From Microcoleus sp036704825 (GTDB lineage Bacteria > Cyanobacteriota > Cyanobacteriia > Cyanobacteriales > Microcoleaceae): 64,000 nucleotides of DNA. Below the pieces are notes generated by a model. It did no database searches, was not told the origin of the DNA, and saw only the letters and a list, made by a program, of their open reading frames with translations. The translations under genes and the position numbers were made by a program. The stretch is taken from the NCBI GenBank assembly GCA_036704825.1, contig JAUBSN010000010.1, forward strand, positions 59,341-123,340, read 5' to 3'. Shown here in pieces: positions 10,371-18,817 of the stretch. How positions within the stretch are numbered: position 1 is the stretch's first letter; each line of letters starts with the position of its first letter.

Positions 10371-10860
10371 TTATTGTGGGGTGGGCAGGAGAGCCCGCCC
10401 TTGAAAGGCTGATTGACAATGATGCAAGATGTCACTTTCAACCGATCGTGTCAGGTGAGGGAAAGAATGTGATATTGATGCAAGTTCCACGAATACGCTG
10501 CTGCGGTCAAACTCCTCCTCCTCCGGCGAACAGCATGGAGGTTTATCGACCAGCGCTGGGTCAAAACGGTATGTCTCCTGAAGGAATTTGCCGCTGATGA
10601 GAGCCGATTCCAAATCCTTGATGTATTTTGCCGCGATCGTGCAAGACTCTTGAATGCTTTCGCCATCGCCTTGGTCTCACAGCGCAGTGTTGCTTTGACC
10701 CGTGCCAAGCGTGAAGCTGGCTTGAGAATAACGTAGAGGCGGAACAGGCGATCGGCTGATATGCTCAGATGCTTTAGTGCTTTGCTCAGTGCCAGAGACG
10801 AGTCCAGACTCGACCAGTAGCGGGCTGTGCAGAACTCTTTCTCATCTTTTTGATACCGCT
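10371..10860 (-). pseudogene. Decayed unidentified gene
   Basis: On the minus strand two overlapping frames read as protein-like sequence. One, from about 10860 to 10600, includes DEKEFCTARYWSSLDSSLAL and KALKHLSISADRLFRLYVIL. The other, from about 10660 to 10371, includes ESCTIAAKYIKDLESALISG and FLQETYRFDPALVDKPP. The change of frame near 10640 and the lack of a good start suggest a frameshifted remnant. I do not recognise the family. The flanking 10008-10370 and 10861-11016 hold nothing else that I can identify. Confidence 0.35.
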
Positions 10861-11016
10861 GGTGGGAACAAGCAATCGATGAATAGACGGTGTTGTGTAA
10901 CTTCTAGAAGAAGAGACTGTTAGCGAATAATTTGCAGGGGGTGTTGCCCCTGACATCTAGAACGAAGCATTTGCGTTAGCTGTGGGCAGTAAACAGCTAT
11001 ACGGTCAATTAAAAAT

Positions 11017-11054
11017 TTAACCCCTCACCCATAAAAAATCGGGTGAGGGGTTAA
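11017..11054 (-). terminator. Perfect 14-bp hairpin after the MscS-type gene
   Basis: TTAACCCCTCACCC (11017-11030) and GGGTGAGGGGTTAA (11041-11054) are exact reverse complements with a 10-base loop. The hairpin starts 32 bases after the stop of the minus-strand gene ending at 11086. Either a terminator or a small dispersed repeat. Confidence 0.6.
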
Positions 11055-11085
11055 ACCCCTTGTTAATTAACCAACATTCTCACAA

Positions 11086-12708
11086 TCAATTAGACAAATA
11101 TGACTGACGCAAATGCCAGACGATCTCGCGCCGCATTTCGCTCAGAATCCGCTGTCCTCGTTCACAATGTTCCAACTTGATATCATCGACATAGAACCGC
11201 ACCAGCGTGTCTCGCGTGTAATCTCCCTTCAGGTCATCGATCCAGATTTTGGGGTCTTGCCATTCATTGCGCGAACTCTTGAAGTTTTCTCGCAACCATT
11301 CGCGAAAGCGTTCTACCAGATCGTCTAATCGCGTGTCTAACCCTTGGGGATTACTAATTGCCCAGAACAGCTTGTTGACTTTGAGCTTCAACAAATCAAT
11401 CTTCTGTTCCCACTCTTGCTTCAACGTTTGCTGGTCTTCTTGAAATAGGTCAGGGTCTTTCAACCAGTATTTATACCAACGGCGTATGAGCCCAATCAAG
11501 GTACTCTCGGATACTGTTCCCGTAGCTTCACTGAGAAAGCGTCTGCGACGGTCATGTCGATCGGACTTTTTTGATTCCAGTCCAATCTTTTGACAAAGTT
11601 CCAGATAGTATGCTTGCACTGTTCGCCGCTCCTCTGCATCTAATCCGCCCCTTTCTAATTGGGAGATGAGATCGGCTAGGTGCGCCAAACCCATTTCAAT
11701 CTCAGCTAGTACAGTATTCACCTTAGACTCAGCTAACAAGCGTTGCCGTCCCGCCTCTCGCTTCTGTTGCGATTTTACCCCGGGTATAGAGTAACCATAA
11801 AAATCGTCAACTAATTCTAACTTCTTGCCAATTTCGCCCATGGTATCGGGGTGCGCCAGCACGACTTTTTCAATCATGGAGATGGCTAGAGCCGGGGCAA
11901 CATCTGCTTTGATGGGAATGGAGATCGTGTAGTAGTAATGATTGGTCGGACGGCTGAGGTTAATAATTTCCTGTCCTTCAAACTCGCCATTGGGGATGTA
12001 AATCTGTGAGTGCGTGTCAATGAGATACAGTTCGGTTAATCGCAGCCCAATGTGTTTAATCACGCCTCTTCTACCGTTGGCTAGCTCAATCACATCCCCA
12101 AAGCGAAACGGTGTATCGATGAGCAAGACTAACCCACTGAAGAAGTTTGCCAGAATGTCTTTTAGGGCAAACCCCAAGATAAAACTGATTCCTCCGATGG
12201 CAACTAACACACCTTGGATGTCAACACCGAATGCCTGGAGAAACAGCAGTCCACCCACCAAGTAAACAATTAAAGGGAGAACATTTTGTAGTATCGGAGT
12301 GAGAACATCATCCCACATTGCCTCCGATCGTGCGGCATACTGCTTGAAAGCATAGGTCACAACCTCAGTGAGCAATTGAACCGCCCAAAAGGCGGCGACA
12401 AGAACAAGAAAAGCGGTCAAGCCTCGTTGGAACCAAGTAATGTAAATTGTAGGAGTGACAAATAGCGTCTGCAATGCCAGCTTGAAACCGATCGCGAACA
12501 CAATGAGTGTCAGCGGCGTTTGTGAGACGTTGAGTGCAACTAAGGCCAGGTCGGAGGTAAATTGACGGAAAACCCTCCGCAAAATACCAAACACTAGGTA
12601 GAGAACAATAAGGACAACACCGAGAATGCCGAAGTTAAACAAAAATGTACTCCATCCTGGAGCAGGCAAAATGGCTAACAGAAACGTAGAACTGCCGATC
12701 GTCGTCAT
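11086..12708 (-). CDS. MscS-family mechanosensitive channel
   Basis: 540 residues. Five or so membrane segments occupy about residues 15-210. The MscS core is recognisable: a glycine/alanine-rich pore helix region (VAIGGISFILGFALKDILAN), then the beta domain with FRFGDVIELANGRRGVIKHI and IYIPNGEFEGQEIINLSRP near residue 240. The family opens under membrane tension and releases solutes after hypo-osmotic shock. The C-terminal 250 residues are a long charged, partly coiled cytoplasmic extension ending in YLSN, beyond the usual 280-residue MscS length. A hairpin follows the gene. No obvious operon partner. Confidence 0.9.
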   Translation of the reverse strand: MTTIGSSTFLLAILPAPGWSTFLFNFGILGVVLIVLYLVFGILRRVFRQFTSDLALVALNVSQTPLTLIVFAIGFKLALQTLFVTPTIYITWFQRGLTAFLVLVAAFWAVQLLTEVVTYAFKQYAARSEAMWDDVLTPILQNVLPLIVYLVGGLLFLQAFGVDIQGVLVAIGGISFILGFALKDILANFFSGLVLLIDTPFRFGDVIELANGRRGVIKHIGLRLTELYLIDTHSQIYIPNGEFEGQEIINLSRPTNHYYYTISIPIKADVAPALAISMIEKVVLAHPDTMGEIGKKLELVDDFYGYSIPGVKSQQKREAGRQRLLAESKVNTVLAEIEMGLAHLADLISQLERGGLDAEERRTVQAYYLELCQKIGLESKKSDRHDRRRRFLSEATGTVSESTLIGLIRRWYKYWLKDPDLFQEDQQTLKQEWEQKIDLLKLKVNKLFWAISNPQGLDTRLDDLVERFREWLRENFKSSRNEWQDPKIWIDDLKGDYTRDTLVRFYVDDIKLEHCERGQRILSEMRREIVWHLRQSYLSN

Positions 12709-12938
12709 TTGGAAACTGCCTCCACAGATACGTAAAGTATGTAAAAAATGGTGCTTGACATTGTATTGGATAGGTGTTAATTAATGAAAGAGACGATCTT
12801 TCAAAAAGAGAAATATAAAAAAACTAAAACCAGCATTTAGCTCCGGGATTTGCTAGAGAAAACTTCTCGATCGCCGCGAAGCAGAGTTGCTTCAGGGCCA
12901 ATCATAATTTTTTCTGTTTTACAATTGTTTCACCCCTG

Positions 12939-13883
12939 ATGAATGAATCCAATAAAACGACGATGGCGATCGCCTCATTATTTGTCGGTGTAGTCGCCAT
13001 ATCTTTTGGCTCTATCTTCATTAGATGGAGTGAATCTGAACTCAGTCCCAATGCTACAATATTTAATCGCTTTTGGCTAGGTAGTGTCGTCTTCGGGCTG
13101 TGGCAAGGATACAAGGCGATACGTCAGAGACTTTCTGGTGACAAACCCGTTCAACAGCATTCATACACCAGTCAGGAACTTTTGCTATTGCTGGGTGCTG
13201 GGACTTTTTTTGCTGCCACCTTAGCCTTTGTAGCTTGGTCGCTGACTAAAACCAGCGTCGCTATCTCGACAATCCTGCACAATCTCACCCCCATATTTAC
13301 CAGCTTAGGAGCGTGGTTGTTATTCGGTCAAGGCTTTAACCGCCAATTTCTCATTGGGATGGTCGTTGCCATTGGGGGAGCGATCGCCATTGAAATCGAG
13401 CAGATACAAATCGCCACTGGTGAGGTAACAGGAGGCATAGCTGCCATCGTCTCTGCGGTTTTCATGGGTGCATACCTGCTGGTGGTAGAACAACTGAGAA
13501 CCAAATTTGACCCCATCACAATTCAGTTGTGGGTTTGTGCGATCGCTACCATATCCATCTTGCCCATGCTTGTGTTCGCTCAAGAGCGGGTTTTGCCTTC
13601 TTCACTGAATGGATGGCTGTTCGTCATTTTTCTCGCCCTCGTCTGCCAAGTTTTAGGTCAGGGACTTTTAACATATAGCGTTGCTAGCTTGTCCTCAGTG
13701 GTTGTCTCCTTAGTACATTTGTTAGAGCCAGTATTTAGCAGCATTTTGGCTTGGGCCATATTTTGGGAAAAATTAAGTTTCTCGAATTGGGTAGGTTTTG
13801 CCTTAGTGCTCATCGGTCTGTACCTAGCCGTATCCAGCCAAGCTGTTGTTCACCTGCCACAAAATCGGCTAGAGAGCGGCTAG
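12939..13883 (+). CDS. EamA-family (DMT) transporter, copy 1
   Basis: 314 residues with about ten membrane segments arranged as two EamA repeats (roughly 12-150 and 165-300). Recognisable pieces are SFGSIFIRWSESEL, AWSLTKTSVAISTILHNLTP at the end of helix 4, and LVCQVLGQGLLTYSVASLSS in the second half. The family exports metabolites or amino acids through the inner membrane; the substrate is unknown. A close paralog follows 69 bases downstream in the same direction, so the two probably share a transcript. The 230-base upstream region is AT-rich and likely carries the promoter. Confidence 0.88.
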   Translation: MNESNKTTMAIASLFVGVVAISFGSIFIRWSESELSPNATIFNRFWLGSVVFGLWQGYKAIRQRLSGDKPVQQHSYTSQELLLLLGAGTFFAATLAFVAWSLTKTSVAISTILHNLTPIFTSLGAWLLFGQGFNRQFLIGMVVAIGGAIAIEIEQIQIATGEVTGGIAAIVSAVFMGAYLLVVEQLRTKFDPITIQLWVCAIATISILPMLVFAQERVLPSSLNGWLFVIFLALVCQVLGQGLLTYSVASLSSVVVSLVHLLEPVFSSILAWAIFWEKLSFSNWVGFALVLIGLYLAVSSQAVVHLPQNRLESG

Positions 13884-13952
13884 TCACCATTACTATTTGT
13901 TTCAACGGCAGGCAAGCGAACAAAACTTGGCTCAAAAAATCAGCACAACTAG

Positions 13953-14942
13953 ATGTCAACACAATTGCTAAAAAGTATGACAGCCAAACTGGAATTAGCA
14001 CAGCAACTCTCGTCCAGAACACCTGCTTGGATCGCAACTGCTTCATTATTTGCCAGCCTGATCCCGCTATCTTTAGCACCAATCCTCGTCAAACTGTGCG
14101 AACAAGAAATAGGTTCAAATGCCGTAGCATTCCATCGCGGCTGGATCGCTGCCACCGTCTTTGGCTTGTTGAGCGGAATAGAGGCTTTTGACCGCCAAAA
14201 ATCCGATCGCCAACCCGTAGAACAGAAGCCTTTTACGAGACGAGAATTGGGGCTATTGGTAGGATTGGGAACTTTCGGAGCGACCTACTTTCTCCTGTGG
14301 TCTTTGTCGCTGACTCAAACCAACGTTGCCAACGTTACGTTATTTTGTGGTTTGAACCCACTGTTTGTCGGTTTGGGGGGGTGGTTGTTGTTAGGTAGGC
14401 GCTACAATAGCAGATTCATCATTGGCATGGTTCTGGCACTGGCGGGAGCGATCGTTATGGGATTGGATGACGTGCAGTTCGCCACCAACCAAGTACAAGG
14501 TAATGCCGTCGCCTTGCTATCGGGGATTTGTTTTGCTGCGTATCTGATACTGCTAGAACTGCTGCGAGAACGATTTACCACGGCAACCTTATTGCTGTGG
14601 CGCTGCGCCTTCACGACTGTGTTTGCGTTTCCCGTCCTCGCACTCGCCGAAGAAAGATTGTTTCCCCATTCCTGGATGGGGTGGTTTTTCGTAATTTTGC
14701 AAGCCCTCTTGTGCCAAGTGTTGGGTCAAGGACTTTTGGCTTACAGCCTCAGCAAACTGTCGTCAGGGTTCGTCGCCGTCACGCTGCTTTTCGAGCCAGT
14801 CCTTGCCTCAATCTTCGCTTGGGTAATTTTTTCTGAACGCTTGGGTTTCTTTGACTTGATAGCGTTTGTCGTGATTTTATCCGGTATCTATGTAGCTCAA
14901 TCGAGTCAATCTGCGGTCAAAGAAACCCGCGAATTAGCTTAA
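13953..14942 (+). CDS. EamA-family (DMT) transporter, copy 2
   Basis: 329 residues, same ten-segment plan as the preceding gene. It shares equivalent motifs: PLSLAPILVKLCEQEIGSNA, WSLSLTQTNVANVTLFCGLN and LLCQVLGQGLLAYSLSKLSS. The two copies align along their whole length but differ at many positions, so the duplication is not recent. An internal ATG nine codons in (MTAKLELAQQ) is an alternative start; no strong ribosome site decides between them. Substrate unknown. Paired paralogous DMT proteins can work as heterodimers in some bacteria; that possibility is inference. Confidence 0.88.
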   Translation: MSTQLLKSMTAKLELAQQLSSRTPAWIATASLFASLIPLSLAPILVKLCEQEIGSNAVAFHRGWIAATVFGLLSGIEAFDRQKSDRQPVEQKPFTRRELGLLVGLGTFGATYFLLWSLSLTQTNVANVTLFCGLNPLFVGLGGWLLLGRRYNSRFIIGMVLALAGAIVMGLDDVQFATNQVQGNAVALLSGICFAAYLILLELLRERFTTATLLLWRCAFTTVFAFPVLALAEERLFPHSWMGWFFVILQALLCQVLGQGLLAYSLSKLSSGFVAVTLLFEPVLASIFAWVIFSERLGFFDLIAFVVILSGIYVAQSSQSAVKETRELA

Positions 14943-14957
14943 TTGATGCGTCATTCG

Positions 14958-14990
14958 ATTTTAGATTTTAGATTTTAGATTTTGGATTGA
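14958..14990. repeat. Short tandem repeat of ATTTTAGATT type
   Basis: Three to four copies of a 9-10 base GATTTTA unit directly after the second EamA gene. The same family occurs at 27738-27771 and, in reverse-complement form, at 24590-24615. Confidence 0.75.
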
Positions 14991-15449
14991 CTTGCGCGAG
15001 ATAAATTCGGGGGACGCAAGGATTTTTGATTTTCGATTTTCGATCGAGCCCACCGATCGATCGCGTGGCGGGTACCACCTTTGAAAGTCTCGGTCAGAGC
15101 ACGTGGGCGCGATCGTCCGAGGAAATGCCCTTGCCATCATCTCTCTAAACTTTTGCCGCAGCCCTCACCAAAGCATCACTGAGGCTTCACCACCAGAAAA
15201 GTTAGAGTACAAGCGGATTCTCAACACATACCGCCGACCTTGATAAAGCCGAACATTGATTTGTGCATTCAAGTCTGTGCCACTGTCGTCGTCACCAGCA
15301 ACATATTTCAGGTCACCACTCCGATCCTCGAAAAGAACCATAACTGTATCTACCTTTCCGAAGGTTCCAATTGTCTAGGAAGAATTGACAACAGCCTGCT
15401 AGAGCTTGCTGCATAGCGTTTACAGGCTAGCAAATAAAACTGTGTTAGT
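14991..15449. other. Intergenic region, no gene recognised
   Basis: About 460 bases with several GATCGATCG-rich stretches near 15045-15065. Neither strand has a convincing open frame. No tmRNA or riboswitch pattern was recognised. Confidence 0.4.
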
Positions 15450-15481
15450 GGGGGGTCGTCGGTTCAAACGCCGCCGCTTCG
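15450..15481 (+). ncRNA. tRNA-3'-end-like fragment
   Basis: GTCGTCGGTTCAAACGCCG (15456-15474) resembles a T-arm with a GGTTCAAA loop, and a terminator on the same strand follows at once. The T-stem does not pair properly and no matching 5' half is seen upstream, so this would be a relic or a different small RNA, not a working tRNA. Confidence 0.2.
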
Positions 15482-15485
15482 ATCG

Positions 15486-15521
15486 ACCAAACCCGCCTAA
15501 CGAAGCGGGTTTGGTAGTTTT
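15486..15521 (+). terminator. Factor-independent terminator, plus strand
   Basis: ACCAAACCCGC (15486-15496) pairs perfectly with GCGGGTTTGGT (15505-15515) and is followed by AGTTTTTG. The T-run is on the plus strand, while the nearest gene (ending at 15533) is on the minus strand, so it implies a plus-strand transcript ending here. An alternative 8-bp pairing is described in findings. Confidence 0.7.
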
Positions 15522-15532
15522 TGTAAATATTT

Positions 15533-16096
15533 TCACTCTTTGGCAACGATCAAACAATCACTCTCAACTTTAGACAGCATATCGGGAAAAGCTGAGGTGT
15601 AGTTGCCATCTTTGTCTGCAATCCTGCGGAGTATATATCCGCTGTCAGCAGGCCTGCCGAAAAATGAGTTTGTGCGATGCCAGATATCTCCATTCGGAGT
15701 GTTCGGATCTCGATCGATCAAAAAATCTACCAGCCACTGCGGCACAGACCATCCAAACACTATCGGCGTGATGTGTCCGTGCTGCAAAGTTGCGTCGGAG
15801 AATCGGAACAAGTAGCTGAAACGAGAAAATTTAACTAAATAAATTAACATCCGTCCCGCCATTGATGAATGAAATGTCCAGATAACAGGGTCAAAAACGC
15901 GCAGCAATAACGTCCGTTCGCCAGCATTCCAGTCTGAACTGTACATCGTCAGACAATCGTCTGGTAAAACATTACCGTCCATAAAAAAGATACCTTGCAG
16001 GACTTCGGGTAAATCCGCTGGATTATCTACTTTCATCCAATTCGCAATGTCTTTTAGTTGCTTTTCTTCGATTAACATGGTATTATCTATCCTCAA
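15533..16096 (-). CDS. Hypothetical protein next to the P450 gene
   Basis: 187 residues; I do not recognise the family. It has no signal peptide or clear membrane helix. Aromatic-rich stretches such as FDPVIWTFHSSMAGRMLIYL and TPIVFGWSVPQWLVDFLIDR suggest a compact soluble fold. Two in-frame methionines (residues 1 and 7) could start it; MLIEEKQ at residue 7 is possible. It lies 185 bases downstream of the cytochrome P450 gene on the same strand, so the pair may be co-transcribed and functionally linked. Confidence 0.65.
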   Translation of the reverse strand: MRIDNTMLIEEKQLKDIANWMKVDNPADLPEVLQGIFFMDGNVLPDDCLTMYSSDWNAGERTLLLRVFDPVIWTFHSSMAGRMLIYLVKFSRFSYLFRFSDATLQHGHITPIVFGWSVPQWLVDFLIDRDPNTPNGDIWHRTNSFFGRPADSGYILRRIADKDGNYTSAFPDMLSKVESDCLIVAKE

Positions 16097-16281
16097 AATA
16101 GTTGTGTTTTGGTTTCCTGTTAGATACCCCCTTTATTTCTTAGTCGTTCGATCGATAGTTTGGATAGGATCGGTTTCAACCGCCGAGTCTGATAGCAGTT
16201 TTCAATCGGATGAAATACAGCTTTAGACACCGCGAGTGCCTAAGTCCCTACCCGATATCTACGATCGAGCTTTTGGATAAA

Positions 16282-17643
16282 TTACCGCCGCAAATTAGGT
16301 TCAGAGACTCGGCGCACTTTGCCTACCGCACTCACAACATCCACCAGCATCTTGAGTGCGATGTCTTTACCCGGGCAAATCCGTCCCGCACTCCGATCGC
16401 CCACCGAATGAAATCCCATATGAAAAGGGCACAGATTCTCGCGCTTAGGGTTGAATTCGTATACCGTAGAGCCCCAGAAACTCTCGTCTAGCAGCCCCAG
16501 ACTGAGCGGTATCAGTACCTTGGTTCCGGCGGGGAAGGTGCGCTCTTTGCCCGCTACCGTTGCGGTGAAGGGTTCTGTTGCGACTCGGTGGGTGGCGCTG
16601 ACGGGGGCCCAGAGGCGGGCGCATTCCAGGAGGAACAGTTCGATCGACTGGCGATCGTCCAAATCGAGCCGATCCCAAAAATCAGTCGGGTTAATTTGGG
16701 CCGTCTGCTGTCCTTTATAGGCGGGGAGAGGGCGGTATCCCATTGCCGTGTAGCCTAGGTGCAGGGGGCCTTGCATTCCCGCTATGCCCATAATTGATGT
16801 CATCAGCTTCGCCAATTCCCGCTTAGTCATGCCGTTGTTTTCCGAGCTCTCCTCGAAGTCGGCTAAAGCTGGGGAATTTTCATAGATAGTCGCTGCACGC
16901 TCGATTAGAGAGGACAAATCCCCGTGTCCAAACAGGTTCAGGCTTTGCAGCAGGTTCCCGGCGACGGCGAAGTAGTGCAGCGGGCTTTGGCGGGTGTAAT
17001 GCAATTCCGTGAGGAGTTCGATCGACTCTGAATCGTCTGGATTAATCCCAAAGATGGCGTAGTGCAAATATCGGACTAAAAATCCCATCCAACCCCGCTT
17101 GACATCGGTAAAAAACGCTCCCCCCGCACCGTGCGACATCTCGGCATAATCTGCGGCGATCCTCAGCAGCAACCGCCTGCTGATTTCGTCCCCCTGGCGA
17201 TCCGCTGTCGCACTGTTGAAGAGATACTTCTGCATACAGCTTCGGAATGCTGCGTGGTTGCTGCTACCATCAGTTTCGCGATCGGACAAAGACAGTAGAA
17301 AAAGGTTTCTGCCGCCGACATCTTGGTTGGGCGCGCGATCGGGATCGAGTACAGAAGTACCAAGCCGCCATCCCCGCGCCTGGGGCGATGTGAGTGCTTT
17401 TTCTAGCGTGTCAAACTCTCCCATCACGACTTGCCCCGCGCAGCAAAAATTCGCTCCGAAAGCCAGCCGTTTTATCTGCAAATACGTGGGTTCGTTGGCA
17501 ATCAAACCCTCAATCAGGGCGATCGGCGGTAACATCGTTTTGCTGAGACTTTCTTCCGGGTTTTGCAAAGCCCAAACCTGAAACTCGTTCAGTGCCGGGT
17601 TCATCAGCGATGAGAAAATAGTATCTAAATTTAGGTTCATCAT
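16282..17643 (-). CDS. Atypical cytochrome P450
   Basis: About 453 residues from the ATG at 17643, which sits just after GGAGGAATT; the longer reading from 17661 would include that ribosome site. The K-helix ExxR is present (ECARLWAPV, near residue 345). The heme-ligand region reads GDRSAGRICPGKDIA near residue 425. Its cysteine is followed by PGKD, and the usual F-x-x-G-x-R-x-C spacing is altered. CPG after an extended loop recalls peroxygenase-type CYP152 enzymes, and C-x-G-K-D recalls CYP74 hydroperoxide-metabolising enzymes. I-helix residues MGIAGMQGP lack the usual acid-threonine pair. That favours oxygen-independent chemistry on lipid peroxides; this is inference. No redox partner gene is adjacent. 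Confidence 0.72.
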   Translation of the reverse strand: MMNLNLDTIFSSLMNPALNEFQVWALQNPEESLSKTMLPPIALIEGLIANEPTYLQIKRLAFGANFCCAGQVVMGEFDTLEKALTSPQARGWRLGTSVLDPDRAPNQDVGGRNLFLLSLSDRETDGSSNHAAFRSCMQKYLFNSATADRQGDEISRRLLLRIAADYAEMSHGAGGAFFTDVKRGWMGFLVRYLHYAIFGINPDDSESIELLTELHYTRQSPLHYFAVAGNLLQSLNLFGHGDLSSLIERAATIYENSPALADFEESSENNGMTKRELAKLMTSIMGIAGMQGPLHLGYTAMGYRPLPAYKGQQTAQINPTDFWDRLDLDDRQSIELFLLECARLWAPVSATHRVATEPFTATVAGKERTFPAGTKVLIPLSLGLLDESFWGSTVYEFNPKRENLCPFHMGFHSVGDRSAGRICPGKDIALKMLVDVVSAVGKVRRVSEPNLRR

Positions 17644-17754
17644 AATTCCTCCGAGATCCACTCGCTATCACGCGCTTTGCATTTAGCAGCAACAGGGTAT
17701 TGAGCGGCAATTGAGCCGGATTCAATACCCCGAAATTTGCCAAAATCAGTAAGT

Positions 17755-18201
17755 TTGACACTCCCCGGCGTGAACGCGCGGGGATTCTTGGTTCACTAAC
17801 ATACCTTTAAACTATTCATCCTTTCGGCAATATTTAAACCAAAAACCCGTCCAATTGAACGAAGCTTCGAGCCTAATTTAAATAGCCCCAGAGGGCTTGT
17901 CTCCCCAAGCGTTAAGGGTACACTCCCTTTGTTCCCGTATGCCCTACGGTACATCTAAACTACTAAGATTTTGAGTTTTCTGGTATGGGTGCTTATGGCT
18001 ACCCTAGCTATGTTTTTGTGGTTTTCGCCACCCACGAGACATTATTTTTTCCTAGCCAGTCGTTTTGGGGTTGGTTATCCATTTGTGCTAGCGGTTATTC
18101 TACCTGTATCTATTTGTAGTATACCTTACTATGTGGGAAACTTTTACAACTTTTTGGAAATAAAGCCGTCCTAAAAGGACGGGGTTTTAAACCCAATTTT
18201 C
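17755..18201 (-). mobile_element. IS200/IS605-type element lacking tnpA and tnpB
   Basis: The left boundary is TTGACACTCCCCGGCG with a CCCCGCG hairpin and GGATTCTTGG; the right boundary holds CCGTCCT-AAA-AGGACGG (18166-18182) then GGGGTTT. These are the same ends as the TnpB element at 43005-44409, in the same orientation. The interior of about 370 bases has no transposase homology. The half next to the first end could be the guide-RNA scaffold normally overlapping the tnpB 3' end. A 67-codon hydrophobic open frame (17971-18174, plus strand) lies inside; its reality is doubtful. Confidence 0.7.
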
Positions 18202-18475
18202 TGATAACTATAGCCATTTTTATTTGTAAACGCAGTGGCAATATAGATATAGTTGTACTGAATATGTCAGCGCCTAAGTGTAGCCTTGTTTGGGAGACTT
18301 GGTGTAATTTATAACGATTCCTGGTAAGTAGCTCTACTTTCTGCATCTAAAGTATTACCCCGAATCTTTGATTGTCGCAGATAACTACGGTTATTTGCGA
18401 CTACCTGCTATTATATTTAGCCAAAATCGGCGACATTAATTAGAGTTGACTACACCCATTAACAGAGGCTAAAAA
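18202..18475. other. Intergenic, no gene seen
   Basis: Sequence between the IS605-type relic and the RTX fragment. I recognise neither coding nor RNA features here. Confidence 0.4.
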
Positions 18476-18772
18476 TTATCGGGTTGCCGCCAAGCGAATT
18501 AATGTTGCACCGCTGTTTTGAGCGATCGCGAATTGCGAAAAACTAAGAGTGTGGGCGAGTGTTAGGAAATTTGTGCCCTCTTCAAAATCTAAGATAGTAT
18601 CGATGCCTGAATTGGTAGATAATAAGAAGCGATCGCTCTCATTTCCCCCTATCAAACTATCATTTCGCATTTCACTGCTGAGAAAATCGCCGCCATCACC
18701 GCCAAGCAGGATATCGTTAGATGTGCCTGTATTTTCTGCGATCGCACTCTCGATCGTTGCTGATTGCTGCAT
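18476..18772 (-). pseudogene. RTX calcium-binding protein fragment
   Basis: 98 codons. The sequence contains two RTX-type turns (ILLGGDGGDFLSSE, SLIGGNESDRFLLS) and the C-terminal RTX tail GIDTILDFEEGTNFLTLAHT. It closely resembles the last part of the 28175-30206 gene, including AIAENTGT, which there lies about 100 residues further upstream. It is therefore a paralog with the middle deleted and the 5' part lost. No type I secretion gene is near. It lies 45 bases from the end of hsdS. Confidence 0.7.
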
Positions 18773-18817
18773 TTCTTTACAAAGAATCTCGTTTGCAAGT
18801 ATCTTGCTTTTATGGCT

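Noticed and set aside
15121..15485. Possible tmRNA or full tRNA upstream of the 15486 terminator
   Set aside because: No 5' tmRNA end and no matching tRNA 5' half was found; the T-stem does not pair.
17971..18174. 67-codon hydrophobic frame inside the IS605-type relic
   Set aside because: No ribosome site or known family; hydrophobic frames arise easily in T-rich DNA, so it is mentioned only under the element.
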